From Candidatus Sediminicultor tertius (GTDB lineage Bacteria; Atribacterota; Phoenicimicrobiia; Phoenicimicrobiales; Phoenicimicrobiaceae): a stretch of DNA of 22,529 nt. The DNA is taken from the NCBI GenBank assembly GCA_003527405.1, contig DPXH01000214.1, positions 23,847 through 46,375 on the forward strand, written 5' to 3'. Of the stretch, positions 8,141-17,366 are shown in pieces. Made by a program: the position numbers and the translations under genes. Below the pieces are notes generated by a model. It worked only from the letters and a program-made list of their open reading frames with translations. It was not told where the DNA came from and did not search any database. Positions within the stretch are counted from its first letter, which is position 1. Each line of letters opens with the position of its first letter.

Positions 8141-8292
8141 AACGAGATACGATTCACGAGATACGAGATACGAATACCGTTTTGCACTTTTAGTTTTTCG
8201 CTAATTCTGCTTTCACTTCCTGCCCGCGCCTATACGCTGTACGCTCTACGCTAATTTTACTCTACGCTCTACGCTAAACGCTATACGCTATC
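8141..8292. repeat. Heptad arrays between tdk and thyX
   Basis: Bases 8143-8172 are the exact reverse complement of the 30-bp cassette at 171-200. At 8230-8292 nine further heptads in phase belong to the CTATACG/CTCTACG/CTAAACG family. Within this, 8267-8289 is identical to 14372-14394 and 15402-15424. The array ends 13 bases from the tdk stop. Together with 7933-8113 it fills the gap of about 390 bp, and no other gene is visible in it. Confidence 0.8.
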
Positions 8293-8305
8293 TTGCGATA
8301 CAAAA

Positions 8306-8884
8306 CTATTCTTTTGGTACTTCATGGCATTTACGGCATCTCGCTTCATAGCTTTCTTTTGCTCCGATTAATATAGTTGGATCACTATACTTTGCCGGCT
8401 TACCGTTTACCAACCTTTGGGTTCTGGAAGCCGTGTTGCCACAAACCATGCAGATAGCTTGCAACTTATCTATGTATTCTGCTACTGCCAGCAATTTAGG
8501 TATTGCGCCAAACGGTTCCCCCCTAAAATCCTGATCTAAACCTGCAATAATAACCCTTTTTCCTTGGTCAGCAAGTTTTTGACAAACGAGTACAATATCC
8601 TCATCATAAAATTGAGCTTCATCAATAGCGATTACCTCAGTGTCCGGTTCTATTTTTTCTAATATTTCTTTTGATTTAGTAACATTTATAGCATCAACCT
8701 TAGTACCGTTATGTGAGTAAATATACTGAACAGCATACCTATTATCAATAGCTGGTTTAAATACCTGAATCTTTTTTTGGGCAATTTGAACTCTACGGAC
8801 TCTTCTTATCAATTCTTCACTCTTCCCGCTAAACATACTCCCGCATATCACTTCAATCCAACCAGTGTTTACACCTTCACGCAT
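8306..8884 (-). CDS. tdk: Thymidine kinase
   Basis: Phosphorylates thymidine with ATP to give dTMP. This is the type II (TK1-like) enzyme of 192 residues. The P-loop GSMFSGKS is at 15-22, the IDEAQF segment at 88-92 contains the catalytic E89, and the lasso zinc site is formed by C145, C148, C183 and C186. The ATG at 8884 follows a strong GGAGGGA. It lies after rpmE, as in Bacillota, separated by a factor-independent terminator, so it probably has its own promoter in the short gap or depends on readthrough. Confidence 0.96.
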   Translation of the reverse strand: MREGVNTGWIEVICGSMFSGKSEELIRRVRRVQIAQKKIQVFKPAIDNRYAVQYIYSHNGTKVDAINVTKSKEILEKIEPDTEVIAIDEAQFYDEDIVLVCQKLADQGKRVIIAGLDQDFRGEPFGAIPKLLAVAEYIDKLQAICMVCGNTASRTQRLVNGKPAKYSDPTILIGAKESYEARCRKCHEVPKE

Positions 8885-8923
8885 TTCTTCCCTCCTCTAT
8901 AGCATAAATAATAGAAAATATAA

Positions 8924-8972
8924 TAAATATAAAAAGACAGAGCCTTATAAAAGCTCTGTCTTTTTATATTTA
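8924..8972. terminator. Bidirectional intrinsic terminator after rpmE
   Basis: A perfect 20-bp inverted repeat (8924-8943 with 8953-8972) with a 9-base loop. The core arms are GACAGAGC and GCTCTGTC, flanked by five A or five T residues, so each strand ends in a U-run. It sits about 156 bp past the rpmE stop and upstream of tdk. It is the only textbook terminator I found in the window. Confidence 0.9.
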
Positions 8973-9128
8973 AATTGATTCATCATTCTATTACAAATAG
9001 CCTTAAATAATATCTTTTTCTCGTTCATATTTTTTATTCTTGTAATCGTTCATCAAAAACTTTTTATTTCTTTTTAATATAATATCTATTATTGAAATCA
9101 TTTAAATATTTCTTTGATAGTATCTTAA

Positions 9129-9350
9129 TTAGTTATCACTATCCTCATCATTAGTTAAATTGTATTTTTTGTTAAATCTCTCAACTCTTCCAGCAGTATC
9201 AACTATTTTTTGTTTCCCGGTAAAAAATGGGTGACAAACAGAACATATTTCTATTTTCATATTCTTTTTAGTAGAACCGGTTTCAAAGCTGCTACCACAA
9301 GCACAACTTATTGTTGCTTTTCCATATTTTGGATGTATATCTTTTTTCAT
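9129..9350 (-). CDS. rpmE: 50S ribosomal protein L31, zinc-binding type
   Basis: A 73-residue large-subunit ribosomal protein. It begins MKKDIHPKY and carries the zinc-binding cysteines C16, C18, C37 and C40 (SCACGSSF and CSVCHPF), so it is the C+ form rather than the zinc-independent paralogue. A strong purine-rich site (AAAGGAAGGGG) precedes the ATG. It follows rho, as in most Bacillota, but 270 bp of repeat DNA separates them. An intrinsic terminator lies downstream. Confidence 0.96.
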   Translation of the reverse strand: MKKDIHPKYGKATISCACGSSFETGSTKKNMKIEICSVCHPFFTGKQKIVDTAGRVERFNKKYNLTNDEDSDN

Positions 9351-9442
9351 TTTCCCCTTCCTTTAACTTTCTTTTGCTAATATTATAGATTAAAAATATA
9401 AAAAATTATAACATATTATTATTTTAAGGTCAAAGTTTAATT

Positions 9443-9623
9443 CGTATCTCGTATCTCGTGAATCGTATCTCGCTAAAAAACAAATAGTTAAAGTATTTAA
9501 AAATCAAAAAAATTGTGTGTTTGAATTTTTTTCTTTCGAGATACTAGATACTAGATACGAACAACGAAATTTTACCGTGCATAAAATACAGTAAAAAGTA
9601 ATATGTAATGAGTGATGAGATTA
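9443..9623. repeat. Inverted heptad arrays between rho and rpmE
   Basis: Bases 9443-9472 hold the 30-bp CGTATCT cassette, identical to 171-200. At 9537-9563 an inverted set (CGAGATA, CTAGATA, CTAGATA, CGAACAA) faces it across about 64 bp of AT-rich sequence. From 9577 an AGTAATATG-type array, homologous to 201-247 with about five differences in 43 positions, runs to the rho gene. The rho stop codon (9621-9623) lies inside that unit. Confidence 0.82.
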
Positions 9624-10871
9624 GATATCCTGTTCTTTGATAGAATCTAAAAACTCTTGATTAGTCTTTGTCTTTTTTAATTTATTAATCACTAATTTTA
9701 CCGCACCCAGAGATGGTTGTGACGCCAATGCCCTTCTTAATAACCATACTTTTTGTAATTTCTCTTTAGTCAGTAATAATTCTTCTTTTCGAGTGCCTGA
9801 TTTCCTGATATCGATTGCGGGAAATATTCGATTTTCAGAAAGTTCTCTGTCTAATCTTAATTCCATGTTGCCTGTACCTTTAAATTCTTCAAATATTACA
9901 TCATCCATTCTGCTTCCAGTCTCCACTAAAGCGGTGGCAAGTATGGTTAAACTGCCTCCCTCTTCAATATTTCTCGCTGCTCCGAAGAATCTTTTCGGTA
10001 AATAAAGAGCACTTGAATCTAAACCGCCAGATAGAGTTTTGCCACTTGTTGGAATAGTCTGATTGTAAGCCCGCGCTAATCTCGTAATGCTATCTAATAA
10101 TATGACCACGTCTTTCTTTTGCTCTACTAACCTTTTAGCTCTTTCCAGGACAATTTCCGCTACTTTTATGTGGTTAGTGACGGGTTGATCAAAAGTGGAG
10201 CTTATCACTTCAGCTTTTACTGATCTTTGCATTCCGGTTACTTCTTCCGGTCTTTCATCGATTAGTAAAACCATTAAATTTATCTCCGGATGATTAATTG
10301 TAATTCCATTGGCAATCTTTTCTAATAAAATTGTCTTGCCTGCTTTTGGAGGAGAAACTATTAAGCCTCGTTGACCTTTTCCAATTGGTGAAAATAAGTC
10401 GATAATCCGTGTTGATAATCCAGTTGATTTATTTTCTAATTTAATCATCTTTTCGGGAAAAAGAGGAGTAAGATTTTCAAAATCTATTCTCTCTTTAGAT
10501 GATTCTGGGTCTTCATGATTAACAGCTTCAATTTTTAATAAAGCATAATATCTTTCTCCTTCTTTAGGCGGCCTAACTTGACCTGATACAAGATCACCAA
10601 CACTAAGATTGAATCTTCTTATTTGAGAAGGAGAAATATAAATGTCGTTTTCCCCGGGCAGGTAGCCCGATGTTCTCAAAAAACCAAACCCTTCACTCAT
10701 AATCTCCAAAATTCCCTCAGAAAACATGTAACCCTTCTTCTCTGTTTCAGCCTGTAAAATTTTGAAGATCAAATCCATCTTTTTTATTCTGGAAAAATTA
10801 TTAATATTATATTCTTTTGCAATTTTACATAAATCATTAATCTTTTTTTCTTTTAATTCTGTTAAAAGCAA
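9621..10871 (-). CDS. rho: Transcription termination factor Rho
   Basis: Hexameric RNA helicase that ends transcription at unstructured C-rich RNA. With the start at 10871 it has 416 residues: N-terminal helical domain, cold-shock RNA-binding domain ([19 protein letters not shown]), P-loop PPKAGKT at 174-180, Walker-[16 protein letters not shown], and the Q-loop and R-loop region to the C-terminus. The start is not ATG. Two TTG codons are available; the one at 10869-10871 lies 8 bases from GGAGG (10880-10884) and yields MLLTELKEK, like the MNLTELK of E. coli. The TTG at 10875 is too close to that site. A gap of 617 bp precedes it. Confidence 0.96.
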   Translation of the reverse strand: MLLTELKEKKINDLCKIAKEYNINNFSRIKKMDLIFKILQAETEKKGYMFSEGILEIMSEGFGFLRTSGYLPGENDIYISPSQIRRFNLSVGDLVSGQVRPPKEGERYYALLKIEAVNHEDPESSKERIDFENLTPLFPEKMIKLENKSTGLSTRIIDLFSPIGKGQRGLIVSPPKAGKTILLEKIANGITINHPEINLMVLLIDERPEEVTGMQRSVKAEVISSTFDQPVTNHIKVAEIVLERAKRLVEQKKDVVILLDSITRLARAYNQTIPTSGKTLSGGLDSSALYLPKRFFGAARNIEEGGSLTILATALVETGSRMDDVIFEEFKGTGNMELRLDRELSENRIFPAIDIRKSGTRKEELLLTKEKLQKVWLLRRALASQPSLGAVKLVINKLKKTKTNQEFLDSIKEQDI

Positions 10872-10902
10872 ATGCAAGACCTCCCTTTGTATAATAAAAT
10901 TA

Positions 10903-11175
10903 GTATCTCGTATCTCGTAAAAACTAGCATATAGCGTTTAGCGTACAGTGTATAGGCGAAAGTGCAAAGTGTAAAGCTAAAAACGCAAAACCAAAACTTA
11001 AAATTTAAATATATTGTTTTATATCTTTAGTTTTTTATCTTTTATCTTTAACTTTTTATTTGTATGCCGAAAACTGTCAAATAAAATCTTGTATTTAATG
11101 CTAACAACTATTTACTATCGATTAGTTAAGAGTTTTGAATTATGGTTTTTAGTTTTTCGCTATAAGTTTTTCGCT
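10903..11175. repeat. Long composite heptad array upstream of rho
   Basis: From 10903 to 11000 fourteen heptads can be read in one phase while the motif drifts: GTATCTC twice, GTAAAAA, CTAGCAT, ATAGCGT, TTAGCGT, ACAGTGT, ATAGGCG, AAAGTGC, AAAGTGT, AAAGCTA, AAAACGC, AAAACCA, AAACTTA. Heptads of TATCTTT/AGTTTTT type follow (about 11022-11062). At about 11105-11175 an array includes TTATGGT and TTTTCGC, the inverse of the family at 15134-15180. It would lie in the 5' untranslated part of any rho transcript started further up. Confidence 0.8.
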
Positions 11176-11488
11176 TTCTAAAATGAATTTAGCAATAAAT
11201 TGCTGATGTATAGAAATATCTTATCCTGTGAGATAAATAAATATTTTCCATAGTGCTTTTTAATAAAAAAGATAAGCTTAAAGTAGCAAAAATATTTTGA
11301 AAATTCATTAAAAAGAGGGCTATTGAAGAGTTATCTTTATATGTATTACTTCCATAGCTATTTTATCACTAATATTTTAATATTACAAATTTTTTTAGTA
11401 TTTTGAAAATATCAAGTTAAAGATGGAATAAATGCAAGGTTATAAACTCTGAACCGACTTCTCTATTAGGTTTAACTGATGATTTTCT
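11176..11488. other. Non-coding AT-rich gap upstream of rho
   Basis: Together with the repeat array this makes the 617-bp space before rho. I see no gene, tRNA or strong hairpin; the best local structure is a weak TTATC/GATAA stem near 11220-11240. A weak minus-strand promoter-like pair (TTGCAT, 17 bases, TGATAT) can be read in about 11410-11440 but is not convincing. Rho leaders are often regulatory, so a transcript start should lie somewhere here. Confidence 0.4.
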
Positions 11489-12241
11489 CTATCTCTCTAA
11501 ACATTTTCGAATTAATTTTAAATCACTGGGTTTATCTAAATCAATCATTATTTCTGGATATGATACCATAACTGCGATAGAATTATAACCAATTATGTCG
11601 GTTACTCTTTTTTCTACTTCTTCTAAGGTTAAAGTTTTAAATAAAAATTTTAATATAAACTTAAGGCCTAATATTTTAGCATATTTCCAGGTAGATTTTC
11701 TGTTGTCAAATAGTTCCTTAATTAATTCTTTCTTTTGAAAAAATACATCTGGTTTAAAAAATGCGATATTTCCCCCACAGAATACCCCTTCTTTCATTTT
11801 TATATAAGTTCTCTCTGTTTCAGGGTACTTTTTTACAATTCTTTCTTTGGTAATTATGGGATAACCGATAAAAGTTTTTCTTTTAGTACATATTCCTAAA
11901 AATTCATCAATTGCTTCAGGGGTAATTAGGGGGATATCAGAGGTTAAAAGCAATAAACTGTTATCGGAATTAAAGTAATTTAACCCTATATCCATGTTTT
12001 CAAGTATAGAATTACCGGGATTTAATATTTCTTCCACTTTTTTACCTATATAAGGATTAAGTTCATTTTTTGGGCCCACCACTAAAATTTTATCGATATT
12101 TTCTGAATTATTTAACGTATCAACAATATATTCAATCATGGGTCTACCGTCTATCATGATTAGAGCTTTATTGTCTACATTCTCGGCAATTTCTAAGGGA
12201 CCTTTTTCTTTTGTTCCGGCTAATATTAAGGCATTAAACAT
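11489..12241 (-). CDS. MobA/GlmU-like nucleotidyltransferase
   Basis: A 250-residue single-domain nucleotidyltransferase. The fold is shown by the N-terminal LILAGT at 5-10, K25 and GRPMIEY at 32-38, and the metal-binding TSDIPLIT at 100-107 (D102). These match the NTP-transferase family that includes MobA, GlmU, IspD and LicC. The signature G-rich loop is altered, with GTKEKGPL in place of the usual GxGTRM, so the substrate cannot be named. It is not a molybdenum cofactor enzyme by context, as no mo- genes are near. AGGTGA lies 7 bases before the ATG. It follows pyrG across a repeat-filled gap. Confidence 0.75.
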   Translation of the reverse strand: MFNALILAGTKEKGPLEIAENVDNKALIMIDGRPMIEYIVDTLNNSENIDKILVVGPKNELNPYIGKKVEEILNPGNSILENMDIGLNYFNSDNSLLLLTSDIPLITPEAIDEFLGICTKRKTFIGYPIITKERIVKKYPETERTYIKMKEGVFCGGNIAFFKPDVFFQKKELIKELFDNRKSTWKYAKILGLKFILKFLFKTLTLEEVEKRVTDIIGYNSIAVMVSYPEIMIDLDKPSDLKLIRKCLER

Positions 12242-12326
12242 TTTTTTTCACCTGTCTTTCGCTCTAAAATCAAAAGCTTATGAAATATTATAGCTTGCTA
12301 AACTTACTGATTTATTTTAAATTTGC

Positions 12327-12502
12327 CAATTAACCAATTAAATTAGTCGATAGTGAATAGTCGTTAGTCGTTAGCATTAAATGCAAGTTTTTAGTTCTTG
12401 TTTTTTAGTTTTTCTAAACTCGAAACTATTAACCCATTACTTATTACACATCACTCATCATACTATTTTATTTACTAAATACTATTCACTATTCACTATT
12501 CA

Positions 12503-12505
<3 letters not shown>
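12327..12505. repeat. Mixed octad and heptad arrays at the 3' end of pyrG
   Basis: Two octads (CAATTAAC, CAATTAAA) precede heptads TAGTCGA, TAGTGAA, TAGTCGT and TAGTCGT (about 12343-12375). An ATTACTT/ATTACAC/ATCACTC block follows at about 12433-12460. CTATTCA heptads then run from 12482 into the pyrG coding end. The outer arrays are inverted relative to each other. The pyrG stop (12503-12505) and its last two or three codons lie inside the repeat. Confidence 0.8.
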
Positions 12506-14178
<1,673 letters not shown>

Positions 14179-14246
14179 TATCATAAACAGAATGCCTGTT
14201 ATGTATTTTGCCATTTTTTGGTATTAAATTTATTGGAGTTGAAACA

Positions 14247-14264
14247 GGCTTGATAAATCAAGCC
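14247..14264. repeat. Small palindrome (7-bp arms, 4-base loop)
   Basis: GGCTTGA, loop TAAA, TCAAGCC: a perfect hairpin in the 304-bp gap between the UlaG-like gene and pyrG. There is no U-run, so a terminator is unlikely. It looks like a core of a dispersed REP-type palindrome. A separate small stem AACAG/CTGTT lies just upstream, near 14188-14202. Confidence 0.55.
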
Positions 14265-14308
14265 ATACTTATTACCCATCAATATTTATTAGATAGTTTA
14301 ACGTTTAT

Positions 14309-14414
14309 ATAGTTAATTAGTTAACTGGTTTGTACTGATTTATTAACTAACTATATAACCAAATGTATACACTCTACGCTAAACGCTATACGCTATAATA
14401 CGATATACGAAATG
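14309..14414. repeat. Octad array plus heptad array after UlaG-like gene
   Basis: Octads AGTTAATT, AGTTAACT, GGTTTGTA, CTGATTTA (14311-14342) are homologous to 15211-15242. At 14372-14396 the heptads CTCTACG, CTAAACG, CTATACG, CTAT occur. They are inverted relative to 14150-14178, so the gap could fold into a large stem. The array ends close to the stop codon of the UlaG-like gene (14415-14417). Confidence 0.75.
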
Positions 14415-15053
14415 CTATTCATATTGTAAAACATAAATTTGTGTATTTTCAGGTAATGTATCTTCTGTTATTTCAAACTCATTCGATTCTAATCTCTGGA
14501 CATTATCTTTACCATATAGGAATACTTCCACCGGGTCTATAGAAAATTTGATAGCCTCGGTCTTATAATGCATGGGAATTGCTATCTTAGGTTTAATATC
14601 TTTAATTATCTGAGTGGCTTGACTGCTATTTATAGTATAAAATCCGCCTACAGGAATAAATAGGATATCCACAGCGCCTATCTCAGCTAATTTATCAGAA
14701 TTTAAAATATGTCCTAAATCGCCTAAGTGACACAAACTTAATCCATCAGCCTTTATAAGAAATATAGTGTTTGACCCTCTCTGTCCTCCGTAAACGCTAT
14801 CATGATAAGATGATATTCCTCTAAATTCCATTTTGTGTGATTCTCTTTTTACCAGACCTTTAAAAACTACCGGTCTTCCTTTTACTCCTCTCACATAATT
14901 ATGATCAAAGTGTTCGTGACTTACAGTTACAATATTTGCTTTAATCCGAGGGAGTTTATAGCCAAGAGTTTCATCAAAAGGATCGGTGATAATTTTAATT
15001 CCTCTTCCAGATTCAATTAAAAATGAAGAATGCCCCAACCATTTTATTTTCAT
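14415..15053 (-). CDS. UlaG-like metal-dependent hydrolase (metallo-beta-lactamase fold, UPF0173 type)
   Basis: A 212-residue single-domain protein of the metallo-beta-lactamase superfamily. It has MKIKWLGHSS at the start, D24 in TDP, the metal motif SHEHFDH at 45-51, H84, HLGD at 109-112, and the terminal histidine in PMHYKTE at 160-166. This arrangement is that of the UlaG/UPF0173 group, which hydrolyses lactones or phosphate esters. The natural substrate is unknown and no ascorbate pathway genes are near. An AGGT close to the ATG serves as ribosome binding site. It precedes pyrG, with a repeat-filled gap of 304 bp between them. Confidence 0.88.
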   Translation of the reverse strand: MKIKWLGHSSFLIESGRGIKIITDPFDETLGYKLPRIKANIVTVSHEHFDHNYVRGVKGRPVVFKGLVKRESHKMEFRGISSYHDSVYGGQRGSNTIFLIKADGLSLCHLGDLGHILNSDKLAEIGAVDILFIPVGGFYTINSSQATQIIKDIKPKIAIPMHYKTEAIKFSIDPVEVFLYGKDNVQRLESNEFEITEDTLPENTQIYVLQYE

Positions 15054-15133
15054 TACCTATCACATCCTTTTGTCATATCTCATTGTTTGAATGTCTTATT
15101 TCGCATATATCAAAGCAGATGTCTGTAAACATA

Positions 15134-15250
15134 AAACTAAAAGCGAAAAACTAAAAACCATAACTCAAAATTAAAAACTTTTCTCAGATAGCGCATAGGT
15201 ATTAATATATAGTTATCCAGTTAACCGGTTTACCAGTTTACCAGTTAAAA
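15134..15250. repeat. A-rich heptad array followed by octad array
   Basis: Heptads in phase: ACTAAAA, GCGAAAA, ACTAAAA, ACCATAA, CTCAAAA, TTAAAAA (about 15136-15178). The same block recurs near 17170-17217 and, inverted, near 11130-11175. At 15211-15250 five octads follow (AGTTATCC, AGTTAACC, GGTTTACC, AGTTTACC, AGTTAAAA). This lies in the 396-bp gap upstream of the UlaG-like gene. Confidence 0.8.
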
Positions 15251-15296
15251 CAAAATTTCATGACTATGCAATCGATTAACCAAATAGTCTTTTGTT

Positions 15297-15317
15297 GGGC
15301 AGACACAAGGTCTGCCC
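15297..15317. repeat. REP-like palindrome (8-bp GC-rich arms)
   Basis: GGGCAGAC, loop ACAAG, GTCTGCCC: a perfect hairpin followed by CCTAC, markedly more GC-rich than its surroundings. From memory, palindromes with this GGGCAGAC...GTCTGCCC core occur in many unrelated bacterial genomes; I cannot verify this here. There is no U-run, so it is more likely a dispersed repeat than a terminator. Confidence 0.6.
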
Positions 15318-15323
15318 CTACTT

Positions 15324-15449
15324 GCAACTTGTAACTTTTTCTTTCTTTGTTATATATTAATTTGGCTTCTGTATTTTGTCTTTTTCTTCTCTAACTATGC
15401 GCTCTACGCTAAACGCTATACGCTGTCTTCCTATACGCGATACGAGATA
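15324..15449. repeat. Heptad arrays at the 3' end of the HARE-HTH gene
   Basis: CTTGCAA, CTTGTAA (as at 19506-19526), a TTCTGTA-type section, and at 15398-15424 heptads including CTCTACG, CTAAACG, CTATACG, identical over 23 bases to 8267-8289 and 14372-14394. CGATACGAGATA then reaches the HARE-HTH gene stop (15450-15452). GATAGCGCATAG at 15187-15198 faces CTATGCGCT near 15395, giving another inverted pair. Confidence 0.75.
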
Positions 15450-16940
15450 TTAAAATATTTCCTCAATTGCTTTATTCAATCTTTCTTTTGCTAATTTCGG
15501 TTTAAAGTTTAATATAATACTTCCCATTTCGGTTTTTTGTATTATATTAAAGGGCTCCAAAGAAAATATTTTAGTAATTTCTTCTACTTCATATTCTTGC
15601 ACTTTTTTAAATCCAATATATGCATCAATTTTTTGATTAATTATTTTAGTTAGCGACTCTACATTAAGATAAAGTTTTTTACCACTATTCTCGTGTAATA
15701 AATTAATAATGATATTAATCAGTTTTATTTTGCCATATAGTATTTTTCTTTTTTCAAATAATCTAAAAATATTGTCCTTAATCGAATTATCTGCTGAAAA
15801 AATTGATTGCAAATTACTTAGAGAAAAGGGTAATTTTTCATGTTCTTTTATAAGATCACATAACCACTTCAGCTCAAACAATATAACTTTGTTCTTATCT
15901 GTTTTTCGGCTTAGTTTATCATAATCGAAATCCGTAGAAATAATTACCGAATAATCTGATTTTGTTTCCTCTTTTACCTTGCTCAGTTCATTCCAATGTT
16001 TATATTTTTGTATTTTTTCGCCTTTTTTATCCGATAATTTTGCATCAACGATTAAATTGTACGTTTTATAATCTAATAACGCCTTTACTAAAATAAAAGA
16101 TAATTCTCCTTCTAATACAATAGAAGTTTCAAAACCCAAAAATTCAAACACTTTTTGAAGTAATTTTTTAAGACTTTCGCTATCTTCAGAATTTATCAAT
16201 CTTAATTGCAGTTTTTTAATTTCACTCAACCAATCAAAGAGACCCCACATTTCTTCTTTCTCTTCGGTAAATCGGAAGTCTTTCCTCAAAATGTTATCAA
16301 TATATTTAGAAAATAAATTTTCTTCGTTTACTTCTACCTCTAATACCCTTTCGCAAATTTCTTTATAAGTTAGAGGGTGACCTGCTTCCTGTAATATTTT
16401 AAATATTTTTTCACTTAAATCGTCCTGAGGTTCTATTTTAGTCTCATCTTCTGTTACCAAAAAATATCGTTTTCTATCATAGTCAATAAGGCCAACAAAA
16501 ATAATATCGTTTACTTTCAGTTTCTTTTTTTCATACCATTCTTTTAATCCGACTAAACAATTAAGGTCATTATTCACTATTGCTTCTATTTCATTTCCCT
16601 CTTTGTCTATAAAGGTAATTTCAATGGCATTTCCTTCTTTTGGAAAAAATGGTTTCATATAGCTGGTTAAAAACATGGTACCGTCTTTCAAACAATAACT
16701 GGTGAGAGAATACTTAATATTGGCATCTTTATATTGCCATTTCACTAAACCCCATACCCCTCTTTTTATCCTCATAAATCTTTTATCTCCACTCATAGAG
16801 GCATTTACTGCATAATAGGGTTCTTTAACCTTTAATGGCCTTATTTTTATTAACTCTTTAGTAATTTGACGATAATGTAATGGCTTTTTATGCTTGATTA
16901 ATATTTCATAAGCACTGTCAGCAACGGATTTATGCTTCAT
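15450..16940 (-). CDS. Two HARE-HTH domains plus restriction-endonuclease-like domain, function unknown
   Basis: A 496-residue protein. Residues 4-68 (AYEILIKHKKPLHYRQIT ... GVWGLVKW) match the HARE-HTH winged-helix domain shared by ASXL, RNA polymerase delta and some restriction enzymes. A second copy lies at about 174-237 (IFKILQEAGHPLTYKEIC ... MWGLFDW). Between them, about 100-165 looks like a small beta-barrel. Residues 256-370 resemble a restriction-endonuclease fold: FEFLGFETS, then IVDAK with D299 and K301 as a D-x-K pair, then IISTDF and ILFELKWLCDLI; the partner acidic residue is unclear. No methyltransferase or other defence gene is adjacent. It could be a solitary nuclease, a sensor of modified DNA, or an inactive regulator. 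The ATG has GGAGG 10 bases upstream. Confidence 0.7.
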   Translation of the reverse strand: MKHKSVADSAYEILIKHKKPLHYRQITKELIKIRPLKVKEPYYAVNASMSGDKRFMRIKRGVWGLVKWQYKDANIKYSLTSYCLKDGTMFLTSYMKPFFPKEGNAIEITFIDKEGNEIEAIVNNDLNCLVGLKEWYEKKKLKVNDIIFVGLIDYDRKRYFLVTEDETKIEPQDDLSEKIFKILQEAGHPLTYKEICERVLEVEVNEENLFSKYIDNILRKDFRFTEEKEEMWGLFDWLSEIKKLQLRLINSEDSESLKKLLQKVFEFLGFETSIVLEGELSFILVKALLDYKTYNLIVDAKLSDKKGEKIQKYKHWNELSKVKEETKSDYSVIISTDFDYDKLSRKTDKNKVILFELKWLCDLIKEHEKLPFSLSNLQSIFSADNSIKDNIFRLFEKRKILYGKIKLINIIINLLHENSGKKLYLNVESLTKIINQKIDAYIGFKKVQEYEVEEITKIFSLEPFNIIQKTEMGSIILNFKPKLAKERLNKAIEEIF

Positions 16941-16953
16941 AGGTCTCTAACCT

Positions 16954-17017
16954 CCAATAACCAATTCACCGATTGGTCAATTGACCGATTTACCAATTAG
17001 TCAATTCGTCTATTCTG
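16954..17017. repeat. Octad array in the HARE-HTH gene leader
   Basis: Eight consecutive 8-bp units: CCAATAAC, CAATTCAC, CGATTGGT, CAATTGAC, CGATTTAC, CAATTAGT, CAATTCGT, CTATTCTG. The array touches the gene's ribosome binding site (GGAGG on the minus strand, 16951-16955) and would lie in the 5' untranslated RNA if the promoter at 17083-17112 is used. Confidence 0.8.
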
Positions 17018-17082
17018 TAGTAGTTATGTTAATAATAATTTTGAAAAAATGCTTTGATATTTTTCGAGATTTTATTTCCTTT

Positions 17083-17112
17083 ATTATACACACTTTTTTT
17101 TATATTTTACAA
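17083..17112 (-). promoter_or_regulatory. Candidate sigma-A-type promoter for the HARE-HTH gene
   Basis: On the minus strand a perfect TATAAT (17083-17088) lies 18 bases after TTGTAA (17107-17112, four of six matches to TTGACA), in an A-rich context. It would give a leader of about 135 nt that contains the octad array. In AT-rich DNA such matches arise by chance, so confidence is moderate. Confidence 0.4.
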
Positions 17113-17192
17113 ATAAAAACTATAAATTTTTTCGTATATTGTATTGCATATATTTTACAGCATGTAGCGAAAAACTAAAAGCGCAAAGCGCA

Positions 17193-17249
17193 AAACCATA
17201 ACTCAAAGCTAAAAACTACTAGAAAGTTTTTAATTTTGAATTATGGTTT
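17193..17249. repeat. Large hairpin built from A-rich heptad family
   Basis: Arms at 17193-17217 and 17225-17249 are 25 bp each with three mismatches, around a 7-base loop. Each arm is a copy of the AACCATAA/CTCAAAA heptad block also present at 15134-15180 and, inverted, near 11130. This is the closest pair of inverted arrays in the window. It lies downstream of the carbonic-anhydrase-like gene and ends without a U-run. Confidence 0.75.
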
Positions 17250-17270
17250 CCTGATTTCTATTTTCTTCAT

Positions 17271-17363
17271 GCAATACGCGATACTTGATACTAATTTATT
17301 CTGACTTCTGGCTCCTAACTCCTATGTTTCTTACGAGATACAATTCACGAGATACGAGATACG
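17271..17363. repeat. Heptad arrays after the carbonic-anhydrase-like gene
   Basis: GCGATACTTGATAC and TTCTGAC, TTCTGGC, TCCTAAC, TCCTATG (about 17299-17327) are followed at 17334-17363 by the inverted 30-bp cassette with a single mismatch to 4326-4355. The array ends three bases from the stop codon at 17367-17369. Confidence 0.8.
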
Positions 17364-17366
17364 GTA

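Noticed and set aside
8051..8254. Plus-strand open frame of 67 codons
   Set aside because: It lies wholly in heptad arrays; the predicted residues are translated repeat, with no ribosome binding site and no family resemblance.
9506..9532. A/T-only stem (nine A/T-rich pairs) after rho as a terminator
   Set aside because: The stem contains no GC pair and would be unstable; such matches are expected in AT-rich DNA.
10872..10877. First TTG as rho start
   Set aside because: It leaves only one base between the GGGAGGT site and the start codon; the next TTG has normal spacing.
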